29,501 bases of DNA, taken from a virus. Numbering within the stretch: the stretch's first letter is position 1; every line of letters starts with the position of its first letter. Positions 17,918 through 24,403 of this stretch are shown piece by piece. The notes under the pieces are model-generated. The model was not told the DNA's origin. It was given only the letters and a program-made list of their open reading frames with translations, and did no database searches. Position numbers and translations under genes: made by a program. The DNA lies in the IMG/VR virus record IMGVR_UViG_3300025645_000325, positions 1 through 29,501 of that record. The stretch is one strand, 5' to 3'.

Positions 17918-20362
17918 ATGACAGCACAAGAAACGAAGCTCTTTAACGCTTTTGAAACTACATTAACAGCAACTGCTGGTGCTTCTGATTTAAACTTTAC
18001 TGTAAATAATTTAACTTTACCTGGACCAGATGTAACTGCACCATTGTATGTAGTTATAAATCCAGACAGTTCTACAAACAGAGAAGTAATACACATAACA
18101 TCTTTAAATGCAGGTACTAAAACACTTACTTGCGATAATGCAGACAAAAGATATTTAGCAGGTTCAGCAGCAACTTCAGGATTATCACACGCTTCAGGTT
18201 CTGTAGTTCGTATGTCACCACTTCAACAACACATAGAAGATTTAAACGATAGGGTAGATACCATAATTAACGAAGCTGGTACAGCAGTAAATACAACATT
18301 ATTTTTAGATGAAGATAATATGGCTTCTAACTCTGCTACCAAAGGTGTAACACAACAATCAGTTAAGGCTTATGTAGATACACAACTTGGTGCAAGTGAT
18401 TTAGATATTACAACTGATTCAGGTTCAATAGATATTGATTTAGATGATGACACCTTAACAATTACAGGTGGAGAAGGTATTGACACTTCTGCCACATCAA
18501 CAACAGTAACTATTGCAGGAGAAGATGCAACAACTTCTAACAAAGGTATTGCAAGTTTTTCATCAGATAACTTTGCAGTTTCTTCAGGAGCAGTAACGAT
18601 TAAAGATAGTGGTGTAAGTAATGATGAACTTGCAGGGTCAATAGCTAACGCTAAATTAGCTAACTCTAGTATTACAGTTACAGATGGCTCATCATCAACA
18701 GCAATAGCTTTAGGTGGAACTGCAACTTTTGCAGCAGGAGAAGGTATAGATGTAGGAGAATCATCTGGAACAGTTACATTTTCTGGTGAAGATGCAACAA
18801 CATCAAACAAAGGTGTAGCTAGTTTTTCTTCTGACAACTTTGCAGTATCATCTGGTGCTGTAACTATAAAAGATAGTGGTGTAAGTAATGATGAATTAGC
18901 TGGTTCTATTGCAAATGCAAAACTAGCAAACTCATCTATAACAGTTACAGATGGTTCTAGTTCTACTGCTACTGCATTAGGTGGCACTATAACATTTTCA
19001 GGAACTTCTAATGAAGTAGAGGTTGGTGAAAGTTCAGGAACTATAACAATAGGTTTACCTTCATCTATTACTGTAAGTGTTACAGGTGATTTAACTGGTA
19101 ACGCAGATACAGCAACTCAATTAGAAACAGCAAGAACTATAGGTGGAGTTTCTTTTAATGGAACGGCAAATATAAATCTTCCAGGTGTTAATACAGCTGG
19201 TAATCAAAATACATCAGGTACAGCAGCAGATTTATCTGCAACTTTAGATGAAACTAAAGGTGGTACTGGACTCACAAGTTTTACAACAGGAGATGTTGTT
19301 TATGCTTCTGGTAGCAACACACTTGCTAAATTAGCAATAGGTTCATCTGGCGAAGTATTAAAAGTTTCATCAGGTGGAATTGTTGAATGGGCTGCAGATT
19401 CATCAACTACATATTCTGCTGGTACATTATTAGATTTAGACAGCACAACATTTAATGTAGATTTGTCTGAAGCAGCAGAAGCAGCTATAGCAGATGGCGA
19501 TTACATATTATTCTTAGATGGTGGTGCAACAGGTACTGCTAAAAAAGAAGCTGTAGCAGATTTAGCAACACTTCTTGCAGGAACAGGACTTACTGCTTCT
19601 AGCTCTGTTATAGGAGTAGATGCTTCACAAGCTATTACAGCTTTAACTGGTGGCGATTTAACAATTTACGAAGATGCAAACAATGCAGATGTATCTTTAA
19701 AAATGGGAACAAGTGCTACTGAATCATTAACTATAGAAGTATTAAATGGTGGTTCAAACAAAACTGCTGAACAAATTAATTTTACAACTGCTACTGCTTC
19801 AGGAACTGCTGACCACGGCAAGATGGTATTTGCAGTAGATGAAACAACAATAGCAACTATTGATGATGGTGGTATTGATTTAGCATCAGGAAAAGAATTT
19901 AGTGTTAATGGAACTGCATTAGGTGGTGGTGGTAAAATACTTCAAATTGTAACAGGAACAACAGCATCAGACACAGGTGCAACAGCTTCAACAAGTTTTG
20001 TAGATACAGGACTTAGTGCAAGTATTACTCCTAGTGCAACATCTAGTAAAGTATTAGTTTTAGTTACTCAAACTGTACAATATACAAGAGATGGTGGGAA
20101 TGAACAAGTGGGCTACATAAATATTATGAGAGCCACAACAGAACTTGGAGAGTATTTTTATAAAGGAGATGAATCAGGTAGATATGGACCTAATCAAATA
20201 TCATTAAGTTTTTTAGATAGCCCTAGTTCAACTTCTGCATTAACTTATAAAACACAAATAAAAGCAGATACAACAAGCAATAGTGGTAGTGTTAGGGCAA
20301 ATCAGCAAACCACAGGGTCAGAAAGTCCTTCACATATTCACTTAATAGAGATAGGTGCATAA
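17918..20362 (+). CDS. Tail fibre with internal repeat
   Basis: An 814-residue fibre that probably recognises the host. The N-terminal 150 residues (ETTLTATAGASDLNFTVNNL and an RVDTI helix) look like the attachment domain. Then comes a Ser/Thr/Gly/Ala-rich shaft with a 67-residue unit repeated twice (65 of 67 identical), and a Gly-rich hinge (ALGGGGKIL). The C-terminal 140 residues form a compact beta domain of the type seen at the tips of marine phage fibres, ending SPSHIHLIEIGA. The composition (few charged residues, many small ones) is typical of trimeric fibres. The gene starts two bases after the tail-protein stop. A 94-residue partner gene overlaps its stop. Confidence 0.85.
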   Translation: MTAQETKLFNAFETTLTATAGASDLNFTVNNLTLPGPDVTAPLYVVINPDSSTNREVIHITSLNAGTKTLTCDNADKRYLAGSAATSGLSHASGSVVRMSPLQQHIEDLNDRVDTIINEAGTAVNTTLFLDEDNMASNSATKGVTQQSVKAYVDTQLGASDLDITTDSGSIDIDLDDDTLTITGGEGIDTSATSTTVTIAGEDATTSNKGIASFSSDNFAVSSGAVTIKDSGVSNDELAGSIANAKLANSSITVTDGSSSTAIALGGTATFAAGEGIDVGESSGTVTFSGEDATTSNKGVASFSSDNFAVSSGAVTIKDSGVSNDELAGSIANAKLANSSITVTDGSSSTATALGGTITFSGTSNEVEVGESSGTITIGLPSSITVSVTGDLTGNADTATQLETARTIGGVSFNGTANINLPGVNTAGNQNTSGTAADLSATLDETKGGTGLTSFTTGDVVYASGSNTLAKLAIGSSGEVLKVSSGGIVEWAADSSTTYSAGTLLDLDSTTFNVDLSEAAEAAIADGDYILFLDGGATGTAKKEAVADLATLLAGTGLTASSSVIGVDASQAITALTGGDLTIYEDANNADVSLKMGTSATESLTIEVLNGGSNKTAEQINFTTATASGTADHGKMVFAVDETTIATIDDGGIDLASGKEFSVNGTALGGGGKILQIVTGTTASDTGATASTSFVDTGLSASITPSATSSKVLVLVTQTVQYTRDGGNEQVGYINIMRATTELGEYFYKGDESGRYGPNQISLSFLDSPSSTSALTYKTQIKADTTSNSGSVRANQQTTGSESPSHIHLIEIGA
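18521..18721 (+). repeat. Fibre repeat unit 1 (67 codons)
   Basis: Encodes EDATTSNKG through ALGGT. Unit 2 at 18788-18988 has the same length and 65 of 67 identical residues, but about half of the codons differ by synonymous changes. The units are separated by 66 bases coding for a related AAGEGIDVGESSGTVTFSG stretch. Confidence 0.9.
18788..18988 (+). repeat. Fibre repeat unit 2 (67 codons)
   Basis: Second copy of the unit at 18521-18721. The two residue changes are Ile to Val in NKG[IV]ASF and Ile to Thr in STA[IT]ALGG. It is followed by a shortened version of the linker (EVEVGESSGTITIG). Confidence 0.9.
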
Positions 20363-20646
20363 TGGATGCAGTAAGTATAAAATCATCAGCAATATCACAA
20401 CTTGGTGGTACACAGTTTCAAGTCAAACCAGATTTATCTGTAGTATATTTTGATGGTAATGCAACAGAGCCAAGTGATAGCGATATTACAAATAAGATTG
20501 CAGAGATAGAAGTACAAGAAGCTAGGAAAAATTCTTACAAATCAATACAAGACCAATTAGATATGCAGTATTGGGATAATGTAAACAGTACTACTACTTG
20601 GAAAGACCACATAGCAAAGGTTAAATCAGACAACCCTAAACCTTAA
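20362..20646 (+). CDS. Small fibre-associated protein (assembly chaperone candidate)
   Basis: A 94-residue protein whose ATG overlaps the fibre stop (TAATGG). The C-terminal half (RKNSYKSIQDQLDMQYWDNV followed by TTTWKDHIAKVKSDNPKP) resembles the common tail-fibre assembly or fibre C-terminal module in which a Y-P-S/K-x-x-D-Q-L-D motif is followed by a TTTW-x-D/K-x-I-x-x-V helix. The N-terminal half is beta-rich. The position right after the fibre fits a chaperone or a cap on the fibre. The family match is by eye. Confidence 0.62.
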   Translation: MDAVSIKSSAISQLGGTQFQVKPDLSVVYFDGNATEPSDSDITNKIAEIEVQEARKNSYKSIQDQLDMQYWDNVNSTTTWKDHIAKVKSDNPKP

Positions 20647-20655
20647 TAAAAAATC

Positions 20656-20677
20656 ATATGATACAATCGTATTATGG
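20656..20677 (+). promoter_or_regulatory. Imperfect inverted repeat at the start of the lysis region
   Basis: The arms CATA-TG-ATAC and GTAT-TATG (one two-base bulge, four-base loop) end on the ATG of the 49-residue gene. A TACAAT that could act as -10 lies inside. It may mark the boundary between tail and lysis genes, as a weak promoter, an operator or a translation-blocking hairpin; no clear -35 is seen. Confidence 0.35.
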
Positions 20678-20823
20678 ATTATATAGTTGGCTTTATTTTT
20701 GGATTTATATTAAAAGAGTTATTTAATTTATTAAAATATATCAACACATCTGAAACATTTATCATAGATAATAATTGGGATGAGGAATGGGATTGGATGT
20801 CAAGACCAGAGGACCTACCATAA
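20674..20823 (+). CDS. Small membrane protein
   Basis: A 49-residue protein. Residues 3-21 (YIVGFIFGFILKELFNLLK) form one transmembrane or amphipathic helix, followed by an acidic, Trp-rich tail (NNWDEEWDWMSRPEDL). The stop TAA is directly followed by the next ATG. No strong ribosome-binding site is visible upstream. It has the layout of a short lysis-accessory or holin-like protein, but no family is recognised. Several other small membrane proteins follow, which supports a lysis-region assignment. Confidence 0.55.
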   Translation: MDYIVGFIFGFILKELFNLLKYINTSETFIIDNNWDEEWDWMSRPEDLP

Positions 20824-20991
20824 ATGACACACAACAATGGCTACACTCAAAAGGAACTTCTCAATATGGTCATTGATAGATTAGATAGATTAGAAGAAAA
20901 GCTAGATGCAAAGCTAGATAAGGCAGAGTTTTATAAAGTATTGACATTACTTGTAGCACTTGGTGGGGTTGTTGCAGCGATTGTAATGTAA
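20824..20991 (+). CDS. XhlA-like small holin-associated protein
   Basis: A 55-residue protein with a charged coiled-coil N-terminal half (VIDRLDRLEEKLDAKLDKAE) and one C-terminal transmembrane helix (VLTLLVALGGVVAAIVM). This arrangement is that of the XhlA/hemolysin-type membrane proteins that accompany phage holins and endolysins. A role in permeabilising the host membrane at lysis is likely. It starts directly after the previous stop and its own stop overlaps the next ATG (TAATGG). Confidence 0.65.
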   Translation: MTHNNGYTQKELLNMVIDRLDRLEEKLDAKLDKAEFYKVLTLLVALGGVVAAIVM

Positions 20992-21098
20992 TGGAAGATG
21001 ACTTCGTACTTCCAGAAGATATGTTTACAGACAACCCAGAGTTTGTAGATACCTCAAAAGAATTTGATGATGACTGTGGAGATGCGTGTAAGATATGA
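20991..21098 (+). CDS. Tiny acidic peptide with two cysteines
   Basis: A 35-residue, very acidic peptide (MEDDFVLPEDMFTDNPEFVD, then a C-terminus DDDCGDACKI with a CxxxC pair). It overlaps its neighbours at both ends (TAATG upstream, ATGA downstream), which supports a real coding sequence despite its size. No function is recognised. The CxxxC pair next to other Cys-rich peptides in the same cassette (23382-23485) may not be chance. Confidence 0.5.
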   Translation: MEDDFVLPEDMFTDNPEFVDTSKEFDDDCGDACKI

Positions 21099-23191
21099 GA
21101 AAGTTACTATGTTTAGTAGCAGCAGTAACACTACTTGTACCAGTCGTATCAATAGCAGAAGAAACTACAGTTACAGAAAACTTTAATAACCAACAAATAA
21201 ATACAGACATAGAGTTTATATATGGTGGTAATGACACAGTTGTAAGTGCAGCCACTACACAACATCCTGACTGTGCAAGTACAGAAACAGCAGGAAGTAT
21301 AGGTTTAGAAGATTTAGATTGTTTTGGTTCTATGTACTTTGGAACTGATAGATACCAACTAGGTATTCGTGCTAGTGCTGATACATTAACTATTGCTTTT
21401 CCTAATTCAGATAGTAAACCTATTACAGAAGTAGGTTTTGTTGTTAACGCTAGAGAGACTACAGGTACAGCAACTGTGTACTTTGATGACTCAACAACAC
21501 AGACAATTAATTTTATAGACCAACAAAGTGAAACTAATCAAACTACAAGTATAACCATTACTGCACCAACAGGTACAACTGTTAATGAAATACAAATACC
21601 AGGAGTTACTTCAGGTAATGACTGGTGGCTCATAGATAATGTATACTATAAGTATGATAATGTATCTACTCCAACGACATCTAGTACGACAACAACAACT
21701 ACCACCACAACAACGACAACGCTACCTGAGGCGAAAGATGTTGTTGAAGATGGTAACACAACCTATCTTGCGTGGGATGAATATGGTTGCGAACATCCGA
21801 ACAATCCCTTATCGTTTAAAGAATACCTGGAAGCAGTAGAAAGTGGATATTGGTTTGGTTATCAAGATGGTGATTGCTCTGACATACCTGATATTATTAC
21901 TATCATTGTCGCACCAGAAGAAGAGGAGTTAGAAGAAGATGAAATACTTGAAGAGGTTATATTGGTGGATGGACCTGAAGATTTGGAACTTACAGAGGAA
22001 GATTTCGTTGAGGAACTTACAGAAGAAGAGATAGCTGCAATAGAAGAAGAGATTAAAGCAGAAGAAGAACGGCTGATTCAAGAACAAATTGAGTTAGAAG
22101 AAGAAGCAGAAATACTTTTAGAGTTAGAAGAAACTATAAACTTAGAAGATATAGGACTACTTATACTTGAATGTCCTGAAGAAGAAATAGAATGTGTTGA
22201 TTTAACTGAAGAAGAAATAGCAGAAATAGAATTAGAACTACAAGAATTTATAGATGTCATACAAGAGTTAGAAGAACTAAACCTTGAAGAAGAATTTATT
22301 ATAGTTGAAGAAGAAATTATATTAGATATACCTGATGATATAATAGTTATCCAAATAGAAGAGGAAGAAGTTGAAGAAGAAATTATTATTGATAAGACCG
22401 AAGTTTTACCTGAGGTTAATGAGGAGATTTTGGTTGAGCCAATACAGGAAGATGTTGAAGAAGAACCTGTAGATATTATAGAATCTATAACTGATATATT
22501 TAATGTAGAAGAAGTTGTAGAACTAACTGAAGAGGAACTACAAGTAGAAGTTGCTGAGATAGAAGAAGTTATTGTTATAGAGATAGAGATAGCAACTGAA
22601 GAAGAGATAGAAGAATTTACGGAAGAGGAGTTAGTTGAGTATGAAGAAGCAAAAGAAGAAGCTATACAAGAGTATGTACAAGAGCTTACCAACGAAGAAG
22701 CATCAGAGGTCCTAGAAGAAGTTAATGATATTGGTGTTCAGAACTTAGACCAGGTATCAGAAGAAGTACAAGAGATAGTTCAAGCAGTAGTTGAAGAAGC
22801 TATTGAAGAGATAGAAGAACTTACAGAGGAACAAGTAGAAGTTGTTGCTGAAGTATTACAAATAGAAACAGAAGATGTTGAGATAATAGCTGAAGCTGTC
22901 AAAGAAGATGAAGTCGTAGCTGAAGCAGTAGAAGAATATGTAGAGAGAGCTGTAGAGAACGCAGATGTAGAGAACTATACTCTTGCTGATGTTGTTACAG
23001 AGGTAGCTTTCGAATCATTTATAGAAAATCCTATAGAAACATTTGTAGATATAGAAATACAAGATATAAACCTTTCAACTATTGGTGATGATATGACATC
23101 AGACCAAAAAGAAAAAGCACAAGAAGTGGTAGTCCCAGTTATTCTTACTAGAATAGTTAGTATGGCTGCCTTTATATTTAGGAGAAGTTAA
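21095..23191 (+). CDS. Secreted surface-like protein with poly-Thr linker and Glu-rich domain
   Basis: A 698-residue protein with a Sec signal peptide (MRKLLCLVAAVTLLVPVVSIA, cleavage expected after Ala21). Residues 25-185 are beta-rich and resemble a jelly-roll or lectin-like domain (TLTIAFPNSDSKPITEVGFV; NDWWLIDNVYY near the end). Residues about 190-210 are a Ser/Thr linker with twelve consecutive Thr, followed by a small Cys/Trp domain (YGCEHPNNPLSF, GYWFGYQDGDCSD). About 400 residues from 273 on are dominated by Glu, Ile, Val and Leu with recurring LTEEE[IL] units. The C-terminus has a hydrophobic stretch and basic end (VVPVILTRIVSMAAFIFRRS), like a membrane or wall-retention tail without LPXTG. 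It overlaps the previous gene by ATGA. The linker and acidic repeats look like actinobacterial cell-surface proteins, so host origin is possible. Function unknown: host-surface modification, superinfection exclusion or release. Confidence 0.75.
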   Translation: MRKLLCLVAAVTLLVPVVSIAEETTVTENFNNQQINTDIEFIYGGNDTVVSAATTQHPDCASTETAGSIGLEDLDCFGSMYFGTDRYQLGIRASADTLTIAFPNSDSKPITEVGFVVNARETTGTATVYFDDSTTQTINFIDQQSETNQTTSITITAPTGTTVNEIQIPGVTSGNDWWLIDNVYYKYDNVSTPTTSSTTTTTTTTTTTTLPEAKDVVEDGNTTYLAWDEYGCEHPNNPLSFKEYLEAVESGYWFGYQDGDCSDIPDIITIIVAPEEEELEEDEILEEVILVDGPEDLELTEEDFVEELTEEEIAAIEEEIKAEEERLIQEQIELEEEAEILLELEETINLEDIGLLILECPEEEIECVDLTEEEIAEIELELQEFIDVIQELEELNLEEEFIIVEEEIILDIPDDIIVIQIEEEEVEEEIIIDKTEVLPEVNEEILVEPIQEDVEEEPVDIIESITDIFNVEEVVELTEEELQVEVAEIEEVIVIEIEIATEEEIEEFTEEELVEYEEAKEEAIQEYVQELTNEEASEVLEEVNDIGVQNLDQVSEEVQEIVQAVVEEAIEEIEELTEEQVEVVAEVLQIETEDVEIIAEAVKEDEVVAEAVEEYVERAVENADVENYTLADVVTEVAFESFIENPIETFVDIEIQDINLSTIGDDMTSDQKEKAQEVVVPVILTRIVSMAAFIFRRS

Positions 23192-23380
23192 GTGATTAAG
23201 AAGTTATGGTCTTGGTTAGTAACAATAATTAAAGAAACACTAAACCTTAGTTGGACTTTGGTTGGTTTAGTTATTGCTACGCTTACACTAACTGGTTCTG
23301 CACAACAAGTGACAGGATTAGCCACTGTAATTACACTAGCTATATGGTTGTTAACCATTGGTTTTAGAAAAGGAGAATAG
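23192..23380 (+). CDS. Two-helix holin-like membrane protein (GTG start)
   Basis: A 62-residue protein with two predicted transmembrane helices (about 16-35 SLNLSWTLVGLVIATLTLTG-like and 42-57 LATVITLAIWLLTIGF) and basic ends (MIKK; RKGE). It starts with GTG directly after the preceding stop, with AGGAGA upstream. The layout is that of a class II holin or a pinholin/antiholin, and it sits in the lysis region that also contains an r1t-like holin at 24072-24353. Which of the two sets lysis timing cannot be read from sequence. Confidence 0.6.
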   Translation: MIKKLWSWLVTIIKETLNLSWTLVGLVIATLTLTGSAQQVTGLATVITLAIWLLTIGFRKGE

Positions 23381-23381
23381 T

Positions 23382-23420
23382 ATGGACTGCTGTGGTAGTG
23401 GTTGCTGTGGTGGTAAGTAG
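23382..23420 (+). CDS. 12-residue tetracysteine micropeptide
   Basis: MDCCGSGCCGGK, encoded one base after the previous stop and served by AGGAGA with five bases of spacing, one of the better ribosome-binding sites in the region. Two CC pairs separated by GSG make a compact soft-metal or redox-active ligand set. The stop is TAG; the same frame beyond it reads a hydrophobic segment (see findings). It is far too short for homology-based annotation, so the call rests on the ribosome-binding site, spacing and composition. Confidence 0.45.
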   Translation: MDCCGSGCCGGK

Positions 23421-23485
23421 TGTGTAGATGTAATTACCTTTGTTGTGGTTGCAGTTTGCATTGTTATAATTGGAGGGATAAATGA
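23420..23485 (+). CDS. Possible 21-residue Cys-rich peptide (GTG start)
   Basis: A GTG overlapping the TAG of the 12-residue peptide opens a 22-codon frame that ends in a TGA overlapping the next ATG (ATGA). The product has Cys at 2, 4, 8, 9, 11 and 15 (MCRCNYLCCGCSLHC...). Coupling at both ends and six Cys in 21 residues argue for it. The GTG start and the competing hydrophobic frame through the same bases argue against. Confidence 0.3.
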   Translation: MCRCNYLCCGCSLHCYNWRDK

Positions 23486-24072
23486 AATTACAAGTAGTTA
23501 GAACACAATTTGGAACAGATGCAACTAATGGAATACTGTTAGTTGATGGTCTGTTTGAGTGTTATACATTAGAAGACCAGTATCAAGCAGTAAAAGTTAT
23601 GCACGAAACCTGCATACCAGAGGGTACATACAATATAAAATTTAGAACTGTTGGTGGATTTCATACTAAGTATTCAGAGAGATATGGTAACTCACATAAA
23701 GGTATGTTGCACTTACAAGATGTACCTAACTTTACTTACATTCTTATACACGCAGGTAACACCGATGAGCATACCTCGGGTTGTTTAATTGTAGGAGAAA
23801 CACAACAAGACTTAGACCTTAGTGATGATGGATTTATAGGACATTCAGGCAAGGCGTATCTAAAACTTTACAACAAAGTGGCAAAAGCATTACTAAATCT
23901 TGATGATGTAACCATAGAGTACACAACTATAACTAAATTATTAGAGAAACCTGCATCAAATGCTTCTAGTGATGATGTTGTATTAGCTAGAACAGTCTTA
24001 GAAAAACTAGAAGAAGTCAATGGTAATGTCTTAGTAGGTAACGCTATGTTGAAAGGCAGGTTAATAAGATAA
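23482..24072 (+). CDS. DUF5675-like protein (endolysin or L,D-transpeptidase-like)
   Basis: A 196-residue protein matching the DUF5675 pattern found in many phage lysis regions: CIPEGTYNIKF at 44-54, a GGFHTKYSERYGNSH segment at 58-72, LHLQDVP at 76-82, and ILIHAGNTDEHTSGCLIVG at 87-105. The His90 to Ser99-Gly-Cys101 arrangement resembles the catalytic His and SxGC of YkuD-type L,D-transpeptidases, so action on cell-wall peptides is plausible. The C-terminal 60 residues are a helical extension. The ribosome-binding site GGAGGG precedes the ATG; the stop overlaps the holin start (TAATG). No other classical endolysin is visible in the lysis region, so this may fill that role. Confidence 0.68.
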   Translation: MKLQVVRTQFGTDATNGILLVDGLFECYTLEDQYQAVKVMHETCIPEGTYNIKFRTVGGFHTKYSERYGNSHKGMLHLQDVPNFTYILIHAGNTDEHTSGCLIVGETQQDLDLSDDGFIGHSGKAYLKLYNKVAKALLNLDDVTIEYTTITKLLEKPASNASSDDVVLARTVLEKLEEVNGNVLVGNAMLKGRLIR

Positions 24073-24353
24073 TGTTTGATAGAATAAAGAGAGCAAGAAA
24101 CCAGGATGGTACATTTAAAAAAGATGTATGGTGGACACCTTGGTCTGATTCGTGGGAGTATAGAATGAGTGAAGAACTCAAAGATATGATTGAGCGTACA
24201 GCTTGGACCTTCATTGAAGCGTTCATAGGTGCATTAACAGTTGCTCCATTAGTTGGTGTAGAAGCTGAAACACTTCAGTTAGCTGCATTAGCCGGTGGCG
24301 GTGCTGCACTTGCAGTCATTAAAACATACGCTAAAAAACAAATTACTAAGTAA
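24072..24353 (+). CDS. r1t-like holin
   Basis: A 93-residue membrane protein. The second half (RTAWTFIEAFIGALTV, GVEAETLQLAALAGGGAALAVIKTYAKKQ) follows the pattern of the Holin_r1t family common in actinobacterial phages: Arg-Thr-[AF]-x-x-F helix, short turn, Ala/Gly-rich second helix, basic C-terminus. The first 40 residues are soluble and Trp-rich (VWWTPWSDSWEYRM). It would form the membrane lesions that let the cell-wall enzyme out or collapse the potential. It overlaps the preceding gene by one base and is the last gene before a promoter-like gap. Confidence 0.78.
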   Translation: MFDRIKRARNQDGTFKKDVWWTPWSDSWEYRMSEELKDMIERTAWTFIEAFIGALTVAPLVGVEAETLQLAALAGGGAALAVIKTYAKKQITK

Positions 24354-24375
24354 AGAAATAGTCATATACTAAGTG

Positions 24376-24381
24376 TATAAT
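24376..24381 (+). promoter_or_regulatory. Putative promoter (-10) for the metallophosphoesterase gene
   Basis: TATAAT in the 50-base gap after the holin gene, preceded by ATACTAAGTG, close to the ATACAAAGTG that precedes the TATAAT at 13377-13382. No clear -35. Initiation would fall about 10-15 bases before the ribosome-binding site. Confidence 0.45.
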
Positions 24382-24401
24382 AGCCTTAACAGAAGGGCTA
24401 T
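24380..24401 (+). promoter_or_regulatory. Hairpin next to the ribosome-binding site of the metallophosphoesterase gene
   Basis: ATAGCC (24380-24385) pairs with GGCTAT (24396-24401). The AGAAGG ribosome-binding site (24391-24396) lies in the loop and stem edge, three bases before the stem ends and seven before the ATG. On a read-through transcript it could lower translation; on an RNA started from the adjacent TATAAT the left arm would be missing. That would allow opposite control of the two messages. Confidence 0.4.
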
Positions 24402-24403
24402 AT

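Noticed and set aside
18370-18987. 205-codon open frame on the - strand opposite the fibre repeats
   Set aside because: Its length comes from the repeated, stop-poor composition of the fibre gene; the product is repetitive and lies antisense within a convincing fibre gene.
21660-21725. ACA/ACG-rich tract as a microsatellite or CRISPR-like repeat
   Set aside because: It is the coding sequence of the poly-Thr linker with mixed Thr codons; no spacer structure.
22078-22692. 204-codon open frame on the - strand opposite the Glu-rich domain
   Set aside because: It encodes almost only Ser, Ile and Thr, the reverse complement of the GAA/GAG-rich codons of the real gene. No ribosome-binding site; a compositional shadow.
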